From positions 1 through 45,921 of the forward strand of contig NZ_LMID01000005.1 in NCBI RefSeq assembly GCF_001428605.1: a stretch of DNA of 45,921 nt. Reading direction: 5' to 3'. The DNA is from Sphingomonas sp. Root720. GTDB taxonomy: Bacteria > Pseudomonadota > Alphaproteobacteria > Sphingomonadales > Sphingomonadaceae. The notes below the pieces were generated by a model. That model was not told where the DNA came from. It saw only the letters and a list, made by a program, of their open reading frames with translations, and made no database searches. How positions within the stretch are numbered: position 1 is the stretch's first letter; each line of letters starts with the position of its first letter. A program made the position numbers and the translations under genes. Positions 1 through 8,544 of this stretch are shown piece by piece.

Positions 1-26
1 CGTCTCGCCGTTGGGATGGGAACACA

Positions 27-389
27 TCAATCTAACCGGGGAATATCGCTGGCCCAAATCCTTAGCGTAGGATTCCGCCCCCTCCCGCAAACGCCCCCCA
101 GAAGGTTAAAGAGCGGCGTTCCCAGCGCGCAGGCAATGATGTCCATTTCTGAAATCGTGATGCGGACGTACGTCCCGTCCAGGATCTTCTCGATACGACC
201 GGTGGGTAGCTTACTTAACGCAGCCAGCTCTTGGGTCGGCAGATTACTGCGCGCGCAAAGGGTTCTCACGCGGCTACCGAAACGTGAACGCAAAATTACG
301 CTGTCAACCACAACGACTCCATGGACTTCCTGTTCAGTGCGCAAGTCGAAAACACTGGTCGTCCGCACGGCACTTGGATACGGCTGCAA
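27..389 (-). CDS. Small XRE-type helix-turn-helix protein
   Basis: A 120-residue protein whose middle and C-terminal half (about residues 35-97) has the length and pattern of a Cro/C1-type HTH: a basic start with FGSRVRTLC, a recognition-like stretch LPTQELAALSKLPTGRIEKI, then IDIA-like packing positions in SEMDIIACALG followed by LFNLL. This predicts a DNA-binding transcriptional regulator. No neighbouring target gene is clear because the window begins here. The N-terminal 30 residues do not resemble a known domain, so the true start may lie further in. Identification is from pattern only. Confidence 0.55.
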   Translation of the reverse strand: MQPYPSAVRTTSVFDLRTEQEVHGVVVVDSVILRSRFGSRVRTLCARSNLPTQELAALSKLPTGRIEKILDGTYVRITISEMDIIACALGTPLFNLLGGVCGRGRNPTLRIWASDIPRLD

Positions 390-562
390 TCGGGTTTACG
401 GTTTGCGCCGTCACTTGGCACGATAGGCTAGTAGAGATTAGCTATCACGCGCTGCCGACTCCTCTGTCTCACATGATCTGAATTATCCGACTAAGGAACC
501 TTACTCCATTACCTTGAGAGTGCCGCTGAGTCACTTCGAATAGAGCGGTTACTGCTCGACTA

Positions 563-1021
563 TCAGCTCGTAAGGCGGATGATCACTTTGCCGTTTGACC
601 CGCGAGAGGTTCCTCCAGACGTCAATGCTGGAACATCTTCCAAGTCGGCGATGAGCGTGATCCGCGGCGTTATCACACCGGAAAGGACCAGCTGTGCGAG
701 CTCGATCAAACCCGCAGGAGATGACTTCGGGTTTGCGCCGCCTCCGATGTTAGCAGCGTCGATTTTGTGCTCTTTGAACCAGACCTCATCTGCTGCGCGC
801 AAAGCGGAAACGATGCGAGCTCCTGGGGTTAGGATCTCGGTAACGCGGGCTATATCATCCGCCCCGTGCACCAAATCGAGCACCGCATCGACGCCCTTCG
901 GATGCGCCAGGCGAATAGCGGCAAACACATCTCCCTCGCTGGCATCATAGGCCTCCTGTGCGCCCAAGCGTAGCGCCTCCGGTGAATCGCCCCGGGTAGT
1001 GGCAATCACATGAATTGTCAA
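563..1021 (-). pseudogene. C-terminal remnant of a zinc/quinone-type alcohol dehydrogenase (MDR family)
   Basis: The protein retains the second half of a Rossmann domain and the C-terminal part of a medium-chain dehydrogenase: IHVIATTRG, LGAQEAYDAS, GVDAVLDLVHGAD, an ITPRI segment and the ending GSNGKVIIRL, which is the usual NADPH-quinone reductase tail (GKVVL). The catalytic N-terminal domain and the GxGxxG turn are missing. The open frame begins at a TTG inside the IS21 terminal repeat (from 1016), so the start codon is artificial and the gene was cut by the insertion sequence. It is very probably non-functional. Confidence 0.75.
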
Positions 1022-1191
1022 TCGGCGTCCAAACGGGACCCCCTATCGGCGCGCAAAAGGGACCCCTTTGGCGGCAGTGCGATCGGTTGATGCAGGGCGC
1101 TAGTTTCGCTCTGCTGGTGGCGTAGGGAGGGCGTAGCCCGACCGGAGGCAGCAGCAGAGCGAAGCAGTTTTCTTTCGGCCGCTGGGGCCGA

Positions 1192-1959
1192 CTAGCTGCG
1201 ATTTTTGAAGCGCCAGCTGTCGTTGCCGGTCTCGACGATGTCGCAATGGTGGGTAATCCGGTCGAGCAGCGCGGTGGTCATCTTGGGATCACCGAACACG
1301 GTAGGCCATTCCCCGAACGCCAGGTTGGTGGTGATGATCACCGAGGTTTTCTCGTAGAGCTTGCTGATCAGGTGGAACAGCAGCTGGCCGCCTGAACGCG
1401 CGAATGGCAGATAGCCAAGTTCATCGAGCACGACGAGTTCGAGGCGGCTGAGCTGGGCGGCAAGTGAACCCGCCTTGCCGATGCGCGCTTCCTCCTCGAG
1501 CCGGGTCACCAGATCGACGGTGTTGAAGTAGCGACCACGGGCGCCGGCACGCACGACGGCGGCGGTAATGGCGATGGCCAGGTGCGTCTTGCCGGTCCCA
1601 GTGCCGCCGACCAGCACGATATTGCGCTTGGCCGGCAGGAACGATCCGGCATGAAGCGAACGGACCAGCCCCTCGTTGATCGGGGTGCCCTCGAACATGA
1701 ACGCGTCGATGTCCTTCACCACCGGCAGCTTGGCGGCGCTCATCCGGTAGCGGATCGAGGCGGCATGGCGGTGGGCGGCTTCGGCGCGCAGCAGATCGGT
1801 CAGGATCTCGGCGACCGTGCGCTTGCGCTGCACACCGGTGGTCACGGCCTCGTCGAACGCGCCAGCCATTCCCTTGAGGCCGAGCGTACGCATGGCGTCG
1901 ATCATCTCATGCCGCTGCATCAAGGCCTCGTACTGTGTCGTAGCGTGCGCAGTCGGCAA
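1192..1959 (-). CDS. istB: IS21 helper ATPase IstB
   Basis: IstB is the AAA+ ATPase that forms decamers on DNA and delivers the IstA transposase to target sites. The sequence shows a Walker A motif [11 protein letters not shown] at about residues 118-128, a Walker B-like stretch [12 protein letters not shown], a sensor segment [13 protein letters not shown] and the C-terminal arginine-containing [16 protein letters not shown] typical of IstB. The length of 255 residues is normal. An internal ATG at 1920 would reduce the overlap with the end of istA (1907) to a few bases and is a plausible alternative start. It belongs to the IS element at 1016-3532. Confidence 0.95.
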   Translation of the reverse strand: MPTAHATTQYEALMQRHEMIDAMRTLGLKGMAGAFDEAVTTGVQRKRTVAEILTDLLRAEAAHRHAASIRYRMSAAKLPVVKDIDAFMFEGTPINEGLVRSLHAGSFLPAKRNIVLVGGTGTGKTHLAIAITAAVVRAGARGRYFNTVDLVTRLEEEARIGKAGSLAAQLSRLELVVLDELGYLPFARSGGQLLFHLISKLYEKTSVIITTNLAFGEWPTVFGDPKMTTALLDRITHHCDIVETGNDSWRFKNRS

Positions 1960-3421
1960 TGGGCGGATGGTTGAGCTTCAGATCGACCACGACGTCGAGC
2001 GGACGAGCCGGCGGCGGCTCGCGTCGCCGCGACAGGATGTTGAGGATCACCTCGTCGCTGGCAGCACCGGCATCGAGCGCTTCGCGGACTGCGGCCTCGA
2101 CCGCCTCCAGCCCATCGCTCGATACGGCCGCCAGCACGCGGACGAAGCGGCGGTCGGCTTCATCTCCGCTGCCAAGCTTGCGCCGTAGCCGGGCAAGCGC
2201 CGGCGGCAGATCCCAGCCATGGAATGGCGCACCGTTCCTGAGCGCGCCGGGCTTGTTCACCAGCACCGGTAGATAGTGCCAGGGATCGTAGATCGTCCGG
2301 TCGCGCCCGAAGCAGCGAGGATGCTCGGCGACAACCTCGCCACCCAGACGGACGATAATCCGGTCGGCGTAGGCGCGGACCTGCACTGCGCGACGCACGG
2401 CCCTGGCCGCCACAGAGTAGCGGTTGCGGTCGAAGCTGATCAGGCAGGTTCCGGTCACCGCATGCTGGGTCTCGTGGAAGCCGTCGAACGGCGCCAGCAT
2501 CGGTTGCAGCGCAGGCCGCTCCAACGCCAGGGCTTCGGCGACGGTCATATCCTTCTGTTCGGGATGCGCGTGCGTCGCCGCCCAGCGCCGGCACTCGGCC
2601 TCCAGCCAACCGTTCAACTCCTCGAGGCTGGCGAACCGCAGCCGGGGTTGAAAGAAGCGACCGCGTATCGTCTGAACCTGATGTTCGACTTGGCCCTTCT
2701 CCCAGCCTGCTGCCGGTGAACAGGCGGTCGGCTCGACCATGTAATGATCGGCCATAACCAGGAACCGCCGGTTGAAGACCCGTTCCTTGCCGACGAACAC
2801 GGCCGTCACTGCGGTCTTCATATTATCGTAGATGCCGCGCAGCGGCACCCCGCCGAAGAAGGCGAAGCCGCGCGCATGCGCATCGAACACCATCTCCTGC
2901 GTCTCACGCGGATAGGCCCGGACGTAGACCGCGCGCGACGCGCACAGCCGCATCTGCGCCACCTTCACGCGCATCGGCTTGCCCGCGATCTCGACGTCCT
3001 CGTGGCTCCAGTCGAACTGGTACGCCTCGCCGGGCTTGAACAGCAGCGGGATGAACGCCGCCACGCCGTCGCCTGGATCCTTACGCCGCGCGTCTGCCCA
3101 GCGCCGGGCATAGCGCCGGACGGCATCATAAGAGCCCTCAAAACCTTCGCGCAGCAGTAGGTCATGGATCCGCGTCATCCGCAGCCGATCACGCCGATGC
3201 CGCGCTTCGTTCTCCGTCAGTAGGATGTCGAGCCGATCTCGAAATGGCCCGATCCGAGGCAGCGGCTGAACCGAGCGATGATAGTCAAACGCGCCCTCGG
3301 GAGCTCGGATCGCCTTGCGCACCACCTTGCGCGACAACCGCAAATCCCGCGCAATCGCCTTGATCGGCTTCCCATTGGCGTGCTCGCGCCGAATCCGAAC
3401 AACTGTCTCCACCACCAACAT
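1907..3421 (-). CDS. istA: IS21 transposase IstA
   Basis: A 504-residue DDE transposase. The N-terminus has a resolvase-like HTH ([25 protein letters not shown]). The integrase core follows with Asp in [14 protein letters not shown], Asp in [10 protein letters not shown] and Glu in [11 protein letters not shown], the expected DDE triad with the last step about 50 residues on. The C-terminal beta-rich segment [20 protein letters not shown] is the Mu-type C-terminal domain of IstA. It catalyses strand transfer for the element together with IstB, whose gene overlaps its 3' end. It appears intact. Confidence 0.95.
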   Translation of the reverse strand: MLVVETVVRIRREHANGKPIKAIARDLRLSRKVVRKAIRAPEGAFDYHRSVQPLPRIGPFRDRLDILLTENEARHRRDRLRMTRIHDLLLREGFEGSYDAVRRYARRWADARRKDPGDGVAAFIPLLFKPGEAYQFDWSHEDVEIAGKPMRVKVAQMRLCASRAVYVRAYPRETQEMVFDAHARGFAFFGGVPLRGIYDNMKTAVTAVFVGKERVFNRRFLVMADHYMVEPTACSPAAGWEKGQVEHQVQTIRGRFFQPRLRFASLEELNGWLEAECRRWAATHAHPEQKDMTVAEALALERPALQPMLAPFDGFHETQHAVTGTCLISFDRNRYSVAARAVRRAVQVRAYADRIIVRLGGEVVAEHPRCFGRDRTIYDPWHYLPVLVNKPGALRNGAPFHGWDLPPALARLRRKLGSGDEADRRFVRVLAAVSSDGLEAVEAAVREALDAGAASDEVILNILSRRREPPPARPLDVVVDLKLNHPPIADCARYDTVRGLDAAA

Positions 3422-3501
3422 CCCGATCTCGCCACCTGGAAAACCAGGCCGCTACCTAAACCATCGAAATGAGGGGTCCCTCTTGGACGCCGATCACCCC
3501 G

Positions 3502-4101
3502 CTACGGGGTTCCTTTTGCACGCCGATCCACAATCTGGATTCCGTCGTCATCGTCGAGCGCGAGCCTACGCACCATTCCCTCATAGGCGAGCCATGAGCC
3601 ATCATTGTCTGTGGTGGTCATCACGTAACCGATGACAATGTGACTGCCCTGCTCAACCTGGCGGGCGATCGGCAGAAGCCAGCCGAAGCGGAGCGGCTGA
3701 GCTTTGGTGGTGATCGGGTTCAGCTTGGCGGTTCGCTCCCCTACCCAACCGGTCGCGATCGTCAGGAGGAAGAAGTAGAGGAGCTCGGCCGCGAACGCCG
3801 TCGACGAGAGCCGTCCGGGCACGTGGCCCAGCAACAGCATTTTATAGGGATTGGGATCGAAGCCGATGTTGAACCAAGGGTGCGCGCCTGCGATCTGCTC
3901 GTTGGCTGCGAATAAGATCGCGCCTGCGACATGGGCGCTGAGCGCCAGCGCTACGACGAGGAAGATCGTCTGATTGGAGTTGGGGTGATCGGGCCGGGGC
4001 GACACGAGGTCGTTGGCCTCGCCGATCCGCACGCCGTAATATCCTGCGAAGCCGGGCAGCAGCAGAACGAGCGCCCCCAGAAGCGCGTAGCCAAACGTCA
4101 T
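3502..4101 (-). pseudogene. DUF6338-like membrane protein, 3' end cut by IS21
   Basis: A 199-residue protein with three predicted membrane segments: residues 3-25 (ALLGALVLLLPGFAGYYGV), about 45-67 (TIFLVVALALSAHVAGAIL) and about 108-122 (LLYFFLLTIATGW). The soluble C-terminus contains GYVMTTTDNDGSWLAYEGMV and LALDDDDGI, which I recognise as the conserved tail region of the DUF6338 family; this is from memory of the family pattern. The last ten or so codons are IS21 terminal repeat (from 3532), so the native C-terminus is lost. It is the last gene of the defence-like train, starting 3 bp after the 55-residue gene upstream, which indicates translational coupling. Function is unknown. Confidence 0.6.
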
Positions 4102-4104
4102 AGG

Positions 4105-4272
4105 CTACTCGCCGGCCTTGCGCTCCTCAGCGACCTTCGTCACCGCGCTCTCATCGAGCTTGTAAACGCCATCGGCGGTGCGGACAGAAAGCTCCCTCGC
4201 CCGCTGCCAGCTACCAAAGGTACTGTGCACACGTCGGCCAAGGCTGATCGACTGAGTGGTATTGAGCTGCAT
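4105..4272 (-). CDS. 55-residue conserved-looking small protein
   Basis: A short frame from ATG at 4272 to TAG at 4105 encodes MQLNTTQSISLGRRVHSTFG at its start and ends in VTKVAEERKAGE. It is soluble, slightly basic, with no recognisable domain. It fills the space between the GHKL-nuclease gene (63 bp gap) and the DUF6338-like gene (3 bp gap), on the same strand and in the same train. The tight spacing to the downstream gene is the main reason to believe it. No function is assigned. Confidence 0.55.
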   Translation of the reverse strand: MQLNTTQSISLGRRVHSTFGSWQRARELSVRTADGVYKLDESAVTKVAEERKAGE

Positions 4273-4335
4273 CGGCGTCTCCCAGAGCGTCTATATAGCG
4301 CCGATGAGCTTCCGGTTCCACCTCTGCGTTGTCCG

Positions 4336-6354
4336 TCACTCGGGACTGAAGTAGCTCTTACCGCTGATCCCCGCCCGATCGAAGAAGGCCTGGTTGCGTC
4401 CGCGCGCGTCGTCGAGGAGAGCATCCCACCCCATGAGCTCGATTGACCCGCGAAACCCGTCTCTCGGCTGGTACACCCGCCCTCGGCCATCGGCGGTTCG
4501 CTGCCAGGAATAGGTCCATTCATCGAGCTTGCCGACAATATCAGCGACGATGAAGCAGTGAAAGACAGTGCGCTCATCCAGCTTGATCGGCCGTCCTTTC
4601 ACGTCGGTCATAGCGCCCGACAACAGCTGACGAACGTAGCGCTCGACCTGCAGCTGCGGATTTTCGTCGTCGTTGTAGCTCGTCCGTCCTGGCCGCTTGA
4701 ACTCGATGAGGAGGACCTTGGAGGAGTCTTCGACTTGCCGCAGCCCGTGGACGTAGTCGAAGATTAGGACATCGGGGCGTTCGGCGTTGGCCGTCGCCGC
4801 CGACAGGGCGCTGAAACCGACGTCCGAGCTGAAGTATTGCGCGAACGTCAGCCGCTCGTCGATGATCCAGAGATCATGCGAGCTCGCCGGCTCAACCTTG
4901 GCGGAGCCGCCAGCGAGCGTGGTCACACGCAGCGGGCAGATGAAGGAGTGCAGGATGTCCTCGCGCTGGTAGGAGCTGTCCCGGGCCTCGTCGCGGACCT
5001 TTTGGAGCAGGATCTCGATGAAATCGAGGACGACCTTCCGTCGAAGGATGTATTCAGTCAGGCTCCGCTGTTCGGTATCCTCGATCGCTCTACCCGCCTC
5101 GCTGACCGCGTCGGCGAAGGAGGCTGCGGTGCCGGTCCCGTCCTTGAGGCGTGATAGCACGGACTTGATCTTCTCGGCCTGCCGCTGATCGCGGCGGAAC
5201 CGCTCGCGCGACAGATGGCCATAGATCGCGTCGTCGCTGAGCTCGCCCGACGGAATCTTCCCCTGCAATTCATCGGTGTCCCCAAAGGCGACCGACGGAT
5301 AGGACTGGGTGATCTGATCGATGATGGCCCGTTGCTCGGTACTGAGTTTCGCAAGCGGCTCGGCCAGGAACCGCTCGATTTGCTCGGAGCAAACGTCGTT
5401 GATGATCCGGTCGAGAACGACGTCCTCGAACATAAACGCAGTCCGCTCCTGATTAACGTTTTTGTCGAGGAACTCGCCAGTTAAAACTGCGTGGAAAACG
5501 CGATCGGCGTTCTCACCGAAGTATTTAAGCCCGAGCTTGCCGTCGATGCACTGTGATTCCACCGTGCGATCATGCGCAATGAAGTGAACAAAGTGCGAGC
5601 CTTTCAGGTCGGCGCTAGCGACCTTATCGCACTCCATTAGCGTAAGTGTCAGCGCGCCATATTCCGCTGTTTCCAGGAGGATTCCAGTCTCCTTGCGGTG
5701 AACGATCTTGTCGATGTCCGAAGGATAGTTTCTGGTTTCGTCCCCCACGTGCACTGCAATCAAGGGACAGCGCCCGCCGATGAAAGTTGGCAAAAAGTGC
5801 GAAGTGAGATGCTGGAAGACGAAGCTGTCGCGCCCTGGGAAACGCGTCAGGTAGCCATTGTCCCGTAATCCGTCGAAGCGCACGTGGAAAGACGTACCCC
5901 GCTCGACCGGAGCCGCAACTTCGCTGTAGTCCGCAATCTGATCATCGTTTGCCAACCGAAACGTGAATGATCTGCGGGTCAGCCCCGTCTCGCTGCGGGA
6001 AACTGTCTCGATGCGCGTCGAGGTGAAGCAATCAAGCCAGAGCAAGCGTCCCACCCCCTTACCACCGATGCTGAGCTTGTTGTCGGTATCAGTGGTGGTG
6101 AATGATTCCCAGTTCTTCTCGTCCAAGCCGAGCCCGTTGTCCTCGACGGTTGCCCAGAATTTCTCCTTCTTCCGGTTGGTGTTCACCGTCACAACGATGC
6201 GGCCTTCGGTAGTTACCGCCTGGCCGTACTTGGTTTGGGTCGAATGGATGGCGTTGCTGATCGCTTCGAAAAGCGGCTGCATGGCCCCCGCCACGGACGT
6301 CGGCTTCGGAAGCCGGTCGATACGTTTGACGAGATTGGGCCGTAGCGATGTCAT
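4336..6354 (-). CDS. GHKL (Hsp90/MutL/MORC-like) ATPase fused to a PD-(D/E)XK nuclease domain
   Basis: A 672-residue two-domain protein. The N-terminal domain has all Bergerat-fold ATP-binding boxes: E30-x3-N34 in FEAISNAIHS, D72-N73-G74-x-G76 in VEDNGLGLD and G97-G98-K99-G100-x-G102 in GGKGVGRL. The middle (about 200-500) is helical with a coiled-coil-like stretch SRERFRRDQRQAEKIKSVL. The C-terminal part has a RecB-like nuclease signature: D528 in RPDVLIFDY, E551-x-K553 in LLIEFKRPG and Q569-x3-Y573 in QLQVERYVRQL. An ATP-gated dimeric clamp coupled to a nuclease is inferred. Its start overlaps the end of the membrane-protein gene by 4 bp. The context of AbiE-like genes suggests antiphage or anti-plasmid defence. 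I do not recognise it as a named system. Confidence 0.8.
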   Translation of the reverse strand: MTSLRPNLVKRIDRLPKPTSVAGAMQPLFEAISNAIHSTQTKYGQAVTTEGRIVVTVNTNRKKEKFWATVEDNGLGLDEKNWESFTTTDTDNKLSIGGKGVGRLLWLDCFTSTRIETVSRSETGLTRRSFTFRLANDDQIADYSEVAAPVERGTSFHVRFDGLRDNGYLTRFPGRDSFVFQHLTSHFLPTFIGGRCPLIAVHVGDETRNYPSDIDKIVHRKETGILLETAEYGALTLTLMECDKVASADLKGSHFVHFIAHDRTVESQCIDGKLGLKYFGENADRVFHAVLTGEFLDKNVNQERTAFMFEDVVLDRIINDVCSEQIERFLAEPLAKLSTEQRAIIDQITQSYPSVAFGDTDELQGKIPSGELSDDAIYGHLSRERFRRDQRQAEKIKSVLSRLKDGTGTAASFADAVSEAGRAIEDTEQRSLTEYILRRKVVLDFIEILLQKVRDEARDSSYQREDILHSFICPLRVTTLAGGSAKVEPASSHDLWIIDERLTFAQYFSSDVGFSALSAATANAERPDVLIFDYVHGLRQVEDSSKVLLIEFKRPGRTSYNDDENPQLQVERYVRQLLSGAMTDVKGRPIKLDERTVFHCFIVADIVGKLDEWTYSWQRTADGRGRVYQPRDGFRGSIELMGWDALLDDARGRNQAFFDRAGISGKSYFSPE

Positions 6355-6995
6355 GGTGCGGTCCTACCCGGCTCCGCCGCGTGCACCAAGGTGGCTTTGC
6401 CCGTGACGAGCGGTGCCACCATTCCGGGTCTATCGGCGGATGTTGCGGGTCGCGCATGCGGTGCCGTTGGGCCCACCCAGAGCGCCACGGTCACACCGAT
6501 CGTCACGGCGGCGACGATCGCGACAATGATCGCTCGTTTGAAGCGGCGAAACCAGGGTTCACCCTTCTTCACGATCGTCCAGTTCGCTTTCAGCGGCGAC
6601 CGAGCCTCCACGAGGATCGTCGTGCAAAGGAACCGAAGACCGACAATGTCGGGTGCGGGCTTGAGCATGCCCTCGCGAAGCGTCTCGAGGTTGCCCCGAA
6701 CGGTCGTCCACTCTTCCTTTTCGGGGTTTTCTCGGAGCTCGACACGAGAGTGCGCGCCATCAAATGAGGCAAGACGCCCAACCTTCTTCGAAGGATCGGT
6801 CTCGCTGGCATAGGCAATCGCTTCGGCCGTGATCGTGGCGAGGTCTTCGCGCTGTGCATCGATCCAGGCCTGCCGGAACTCGCTGATTTTGTTTTCCTTG
6901 CCGATCACGGCCGACATTGCGGCGATCAAACCCGCCACGAGGCCTCCAGCAAGCCCGATCACAGGTGGAAGCCAATCCTTAGCCTGCAAATCCAT
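6351..6995 (-). CDS. Two-helix membrane protein paired with the GHKL-nuclease
   Basis: A 214-residue protein of unknown family. It has an N-terminal hydrophobic segment at residues 10-32 (PVIGLAGGLVAGLIAAMSAV), a soluble charged middle of about 115 residues, a basic stretch FRRFKR at 149-154 and a second hydrophobic segment at 155-174 (AIIVAIVAAVTIGVTVALWV), then a Pro/Ala-rich tail. A hairpin topology with the middle domain in the cytoplasm is likely. The 3' end overlaps the GHKL-nuclease start (ATGA), so the two proteins are probably made in step. Membrane effectors or sensors are common partners in defence operons, but the role here is inference only. Confidence 0.65.
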   Translation of the reverse strand: MDLQAKDWLPPVIGLAGGLVAGLIAAMSAVIGKENKISEFRQAWIDAQREDLATITAEAIAYASETDPSKKVGRLASFDGAHSRVELRENPEKEEWTTVRGNLETLREGMLKPAPDIVGLRFLCTTILVEARSPLKANWTIVKKGEPWFRRFKRAIIVAIVAAVTIGVTVALWVGPTAPHARPATSADRPGMVAPLVTGKATLVHAAEPGRTAP

Positions 6996-7039
6996 CTGTG
7001 AGCCCCTCTCCGCGGCGGTCGAGCGCGAACGTCACCATC

Positions 7040-7582
7040 TCAGGCATTTCCGGGTGCGGCCAGTTGGTCAGCAGAGACCATACGCACGCTGATCTCGTAC
7101 TGCGAACGCAGGCCGTCGAGCAGGGCTACGCAATGGGCATCGACCCCCTCGGAGCGAGCAAACAGCTCCATCGTGTAGCGGCCACGAGCCATGGCGATCC
7201 CATGGCCATCGGCAGCTTGGGCGAAGACCTCTGGCCAGTGCACGACGCAGAGCCATGGCCAACCGTCGGCCGGTGCATCGTAGCGCGATATCAGCACATG
7301 GTCGGTCTGCAATTGGGAGGGGCGGTGATCGAGGAGATCGGGGATTTCAGGACGGCCACGAGGCTCGTTGATGAACCGATCGAGTTCCGCTTGTTCTGCG
7401 TCAGTTTCGATGATGATCGGATAGTAGCGGCCCAGTGGCAGCGCCTCCCCTCGGTTTCCTTCTGGTACGTCGATCACCATGACTCTGGGCGCACTGATAA
7501 GCGGCGATGGGTAGATGAGCCGCGTCCGAGCGAGGTGGTCAGCCAAGCGAAACGCCGGGTTCCGGCCAGTGGCGTCCTCCAT
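7040..7582 (-). CDS. Unknown 180-residue protein in the AbiE/GHKL gene train
   Basis: A soluble protein with no recognised domain. It contains MVIDVPEGNRGEALPLGRYY, an acidic segment TDAEQAELDRF and an aromatic stretch PADGWPWLCVVHWPEVFAQ. It lies 14 bp after the AbiEii-like gene and 44 bp before the membrane-protein gene, all on one strand, so it is likely co-transcribed. Its N-terminus shares the word NPAFRL with the AbiEii C-terminus, which may be chance. No signal peptide or membrane segment is seen. Confidence 0.6.
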   Translation of the reverse strand: MEDATGRNPAFRLADHLARTRLIYPSPLISAPRVMVIDVPEGNRGEALPLGRYYPIIIETDAEQAELDRFINEPRGRPEIPDLLDHRPSQLQTDHVLISRYDAPADGWPWLCVVHWPEVFAQAADGHGIAMARGRYTMELFARSEGVDAHCVALLDGLRSQYEISVRMVSADQLAAPGNA

Positions 7583-7596
7583 CTGTGCTTCAGCCT

Positions 7597-8532
7597 CTAC
7601 AGCTGGCCCGCATGCGCGGCGATCCGCGCCAGCAGGTCGTCGAACGGCGGTTGCTCGCGATAGTAAAGTGCAGCGGTCTGCCGATAGGAGCGCCCGAAGG
7701 CCGCACGCGTGTCGGCATGGTCAAGCCGAAATGCCGGGTTACGCGAAATGTCGGGATCGTCGGGTTGCGGAAAGCGCGCCGCCTTGTGAGCCAGATACGC
7801 TTCCGTGCCCACGAACGCCTGCACGCTCGCGTCGTCGAGGAGGCAGTAGAGGTCGTAATAGTGGCGCAGAAAGTTCTGGGGCAGCGTGCCCGTCTCCTGC
7901 TGGCGGCGAAATTTCGTCGAGATCGTCTGGAGCTTCTCGACCAGCGTGAAGCCGGGCTCATAGCAATGGACGTCGCGAGCCCGGTTATCGGTGAACTCCG
8001 AGGCCCCGTCCTGCACCGCCCGGTCGTAGGCCCAGGAGGAAATCAGGCACGGCCGGTTGGGCGCGACCTGATCGAAACCCGCTTCCAGGAGGATTCCGGT
8101 CTTTACACCTTCGGGGAGCGGGTTGAGCGCGGGATAGTGCAGGCGGATGCCTGCGCTGCGCATTCGCGCGTCGTCGAAGGCGTGGTCTCGCGAAGCACTG
8201 TCGAAGCCCGGGATAGCTAAGCGTGCCGGGAGCCCGTCATAAAAGCCGCGGCGCGCCTCGACATGCGTCGGCTTGTTCTGGTTAGGCCCGCGAGGGAGAT
8301 CGGCCTCCGGATGGATGAGGATGTCGATATCTTCTGAGAAGCGATGGATCAGCTGGTAGCCTTTGGACAGAGAGGTCCCGCCCTTGAGCTCGAATCGAAA
8401 GCCGAGCTGCTGCAGGCCCCAGAGGCCGTGCATGATCCAATAATCCTTTTCGACCAGGCCGGGGTCGATCGCCAGATCGCGGGAGGTGACCGCGATCAGG
8501 TCGCGGAAATCCGAACTTTCATGAAGAAGCAC
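7597..8532 (-). CDS. AbiEii-like nucleotidyltransferase toxin
   Basis: A 311-residue protein of the AbiEii/AbiGii (DUF1814) family. The nucleotidyltransferase signature is clear: KGGTSLSK at residues 50-57 followed by FSEDIDILI at 65-73, where D68 and D70 are the metal-binding acidic pair. Upstream VEKDYWI (27-33) is also characteristic. AbiE toxins transfer nucleotides to RNA targets and cause abortive infection; the family role is established, the target here is not known. The length is typical. It starts 12 bp downstream of the cognate antitoxin-like gene, which gives the usual AbiEi-AbiEii order. Confidence 0.85.
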   Translation of the reverse strand: MLLHESSDFRDLIAVTSRDLAIDPGLVEKDYWIMHGLWGLQQLGFRFELKGGTSLSKGYQLIHRFSEDIDILIHPEADLPRGPNQNKPTHVEARRGFYDGLPARLAIPGFDSASRDHAFDDARMRSAGIRLHYPALNPLPEGVKTGILLEAGFDQVAPNRPCLISSWAYDRAVQDGASEFTDNRARDVHCYEPGFTLVEKLQTISTKFRRQQETGTLPQNFLRHYYDLYCLLDDASVQAFVGTEAYLAHKAARFPQPDDPDISRNPAFRLDHADTRAAFGRSYRQTAALYYREQPPFDDLLARIAAHAGQL

Positions 8533-8544
8533 GCCGTGTCGCTC

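Larger units (their letters stand above)
1016..3532 (-). mobile_element. IS21-family insertion sequence, complete
   Basis: The element carries istA and istB on the minus strand between related inverted ends. The left end begins TGTCAATCGGCGTCCAAA and the right end, read inward, begins TGTGGATCGGCGTGCAAAA. Each end holds two tandem copies of a motif of about 22 bp (ATCGGCG-CAAA-GG-ACCCC), the multiple terminal repeats expected of IS21. Length is about 2.5 kb, normal for the family. The flanks (GAAT on the left, ATCT on the right) do not match, so no target duplication is seen. Different genes are cut on the two sides, which suggests that a deletion or recombination between IS copies followed insertion. 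Confidence 0.9.

Noticed and set aside
1011..3537. Target-site duplication for the IS21 element
   Set aside because: The bases next to the two ends (GAAT and ATCT) do not match at any length from 4 to 8.
7545..7730. Shared word NPAFRL in the AbiEii C-terminus and the 180-residue protein N-terminus
   Set aside because: Only six residues and a few nucleotides are alike; too short to claim a duplication.
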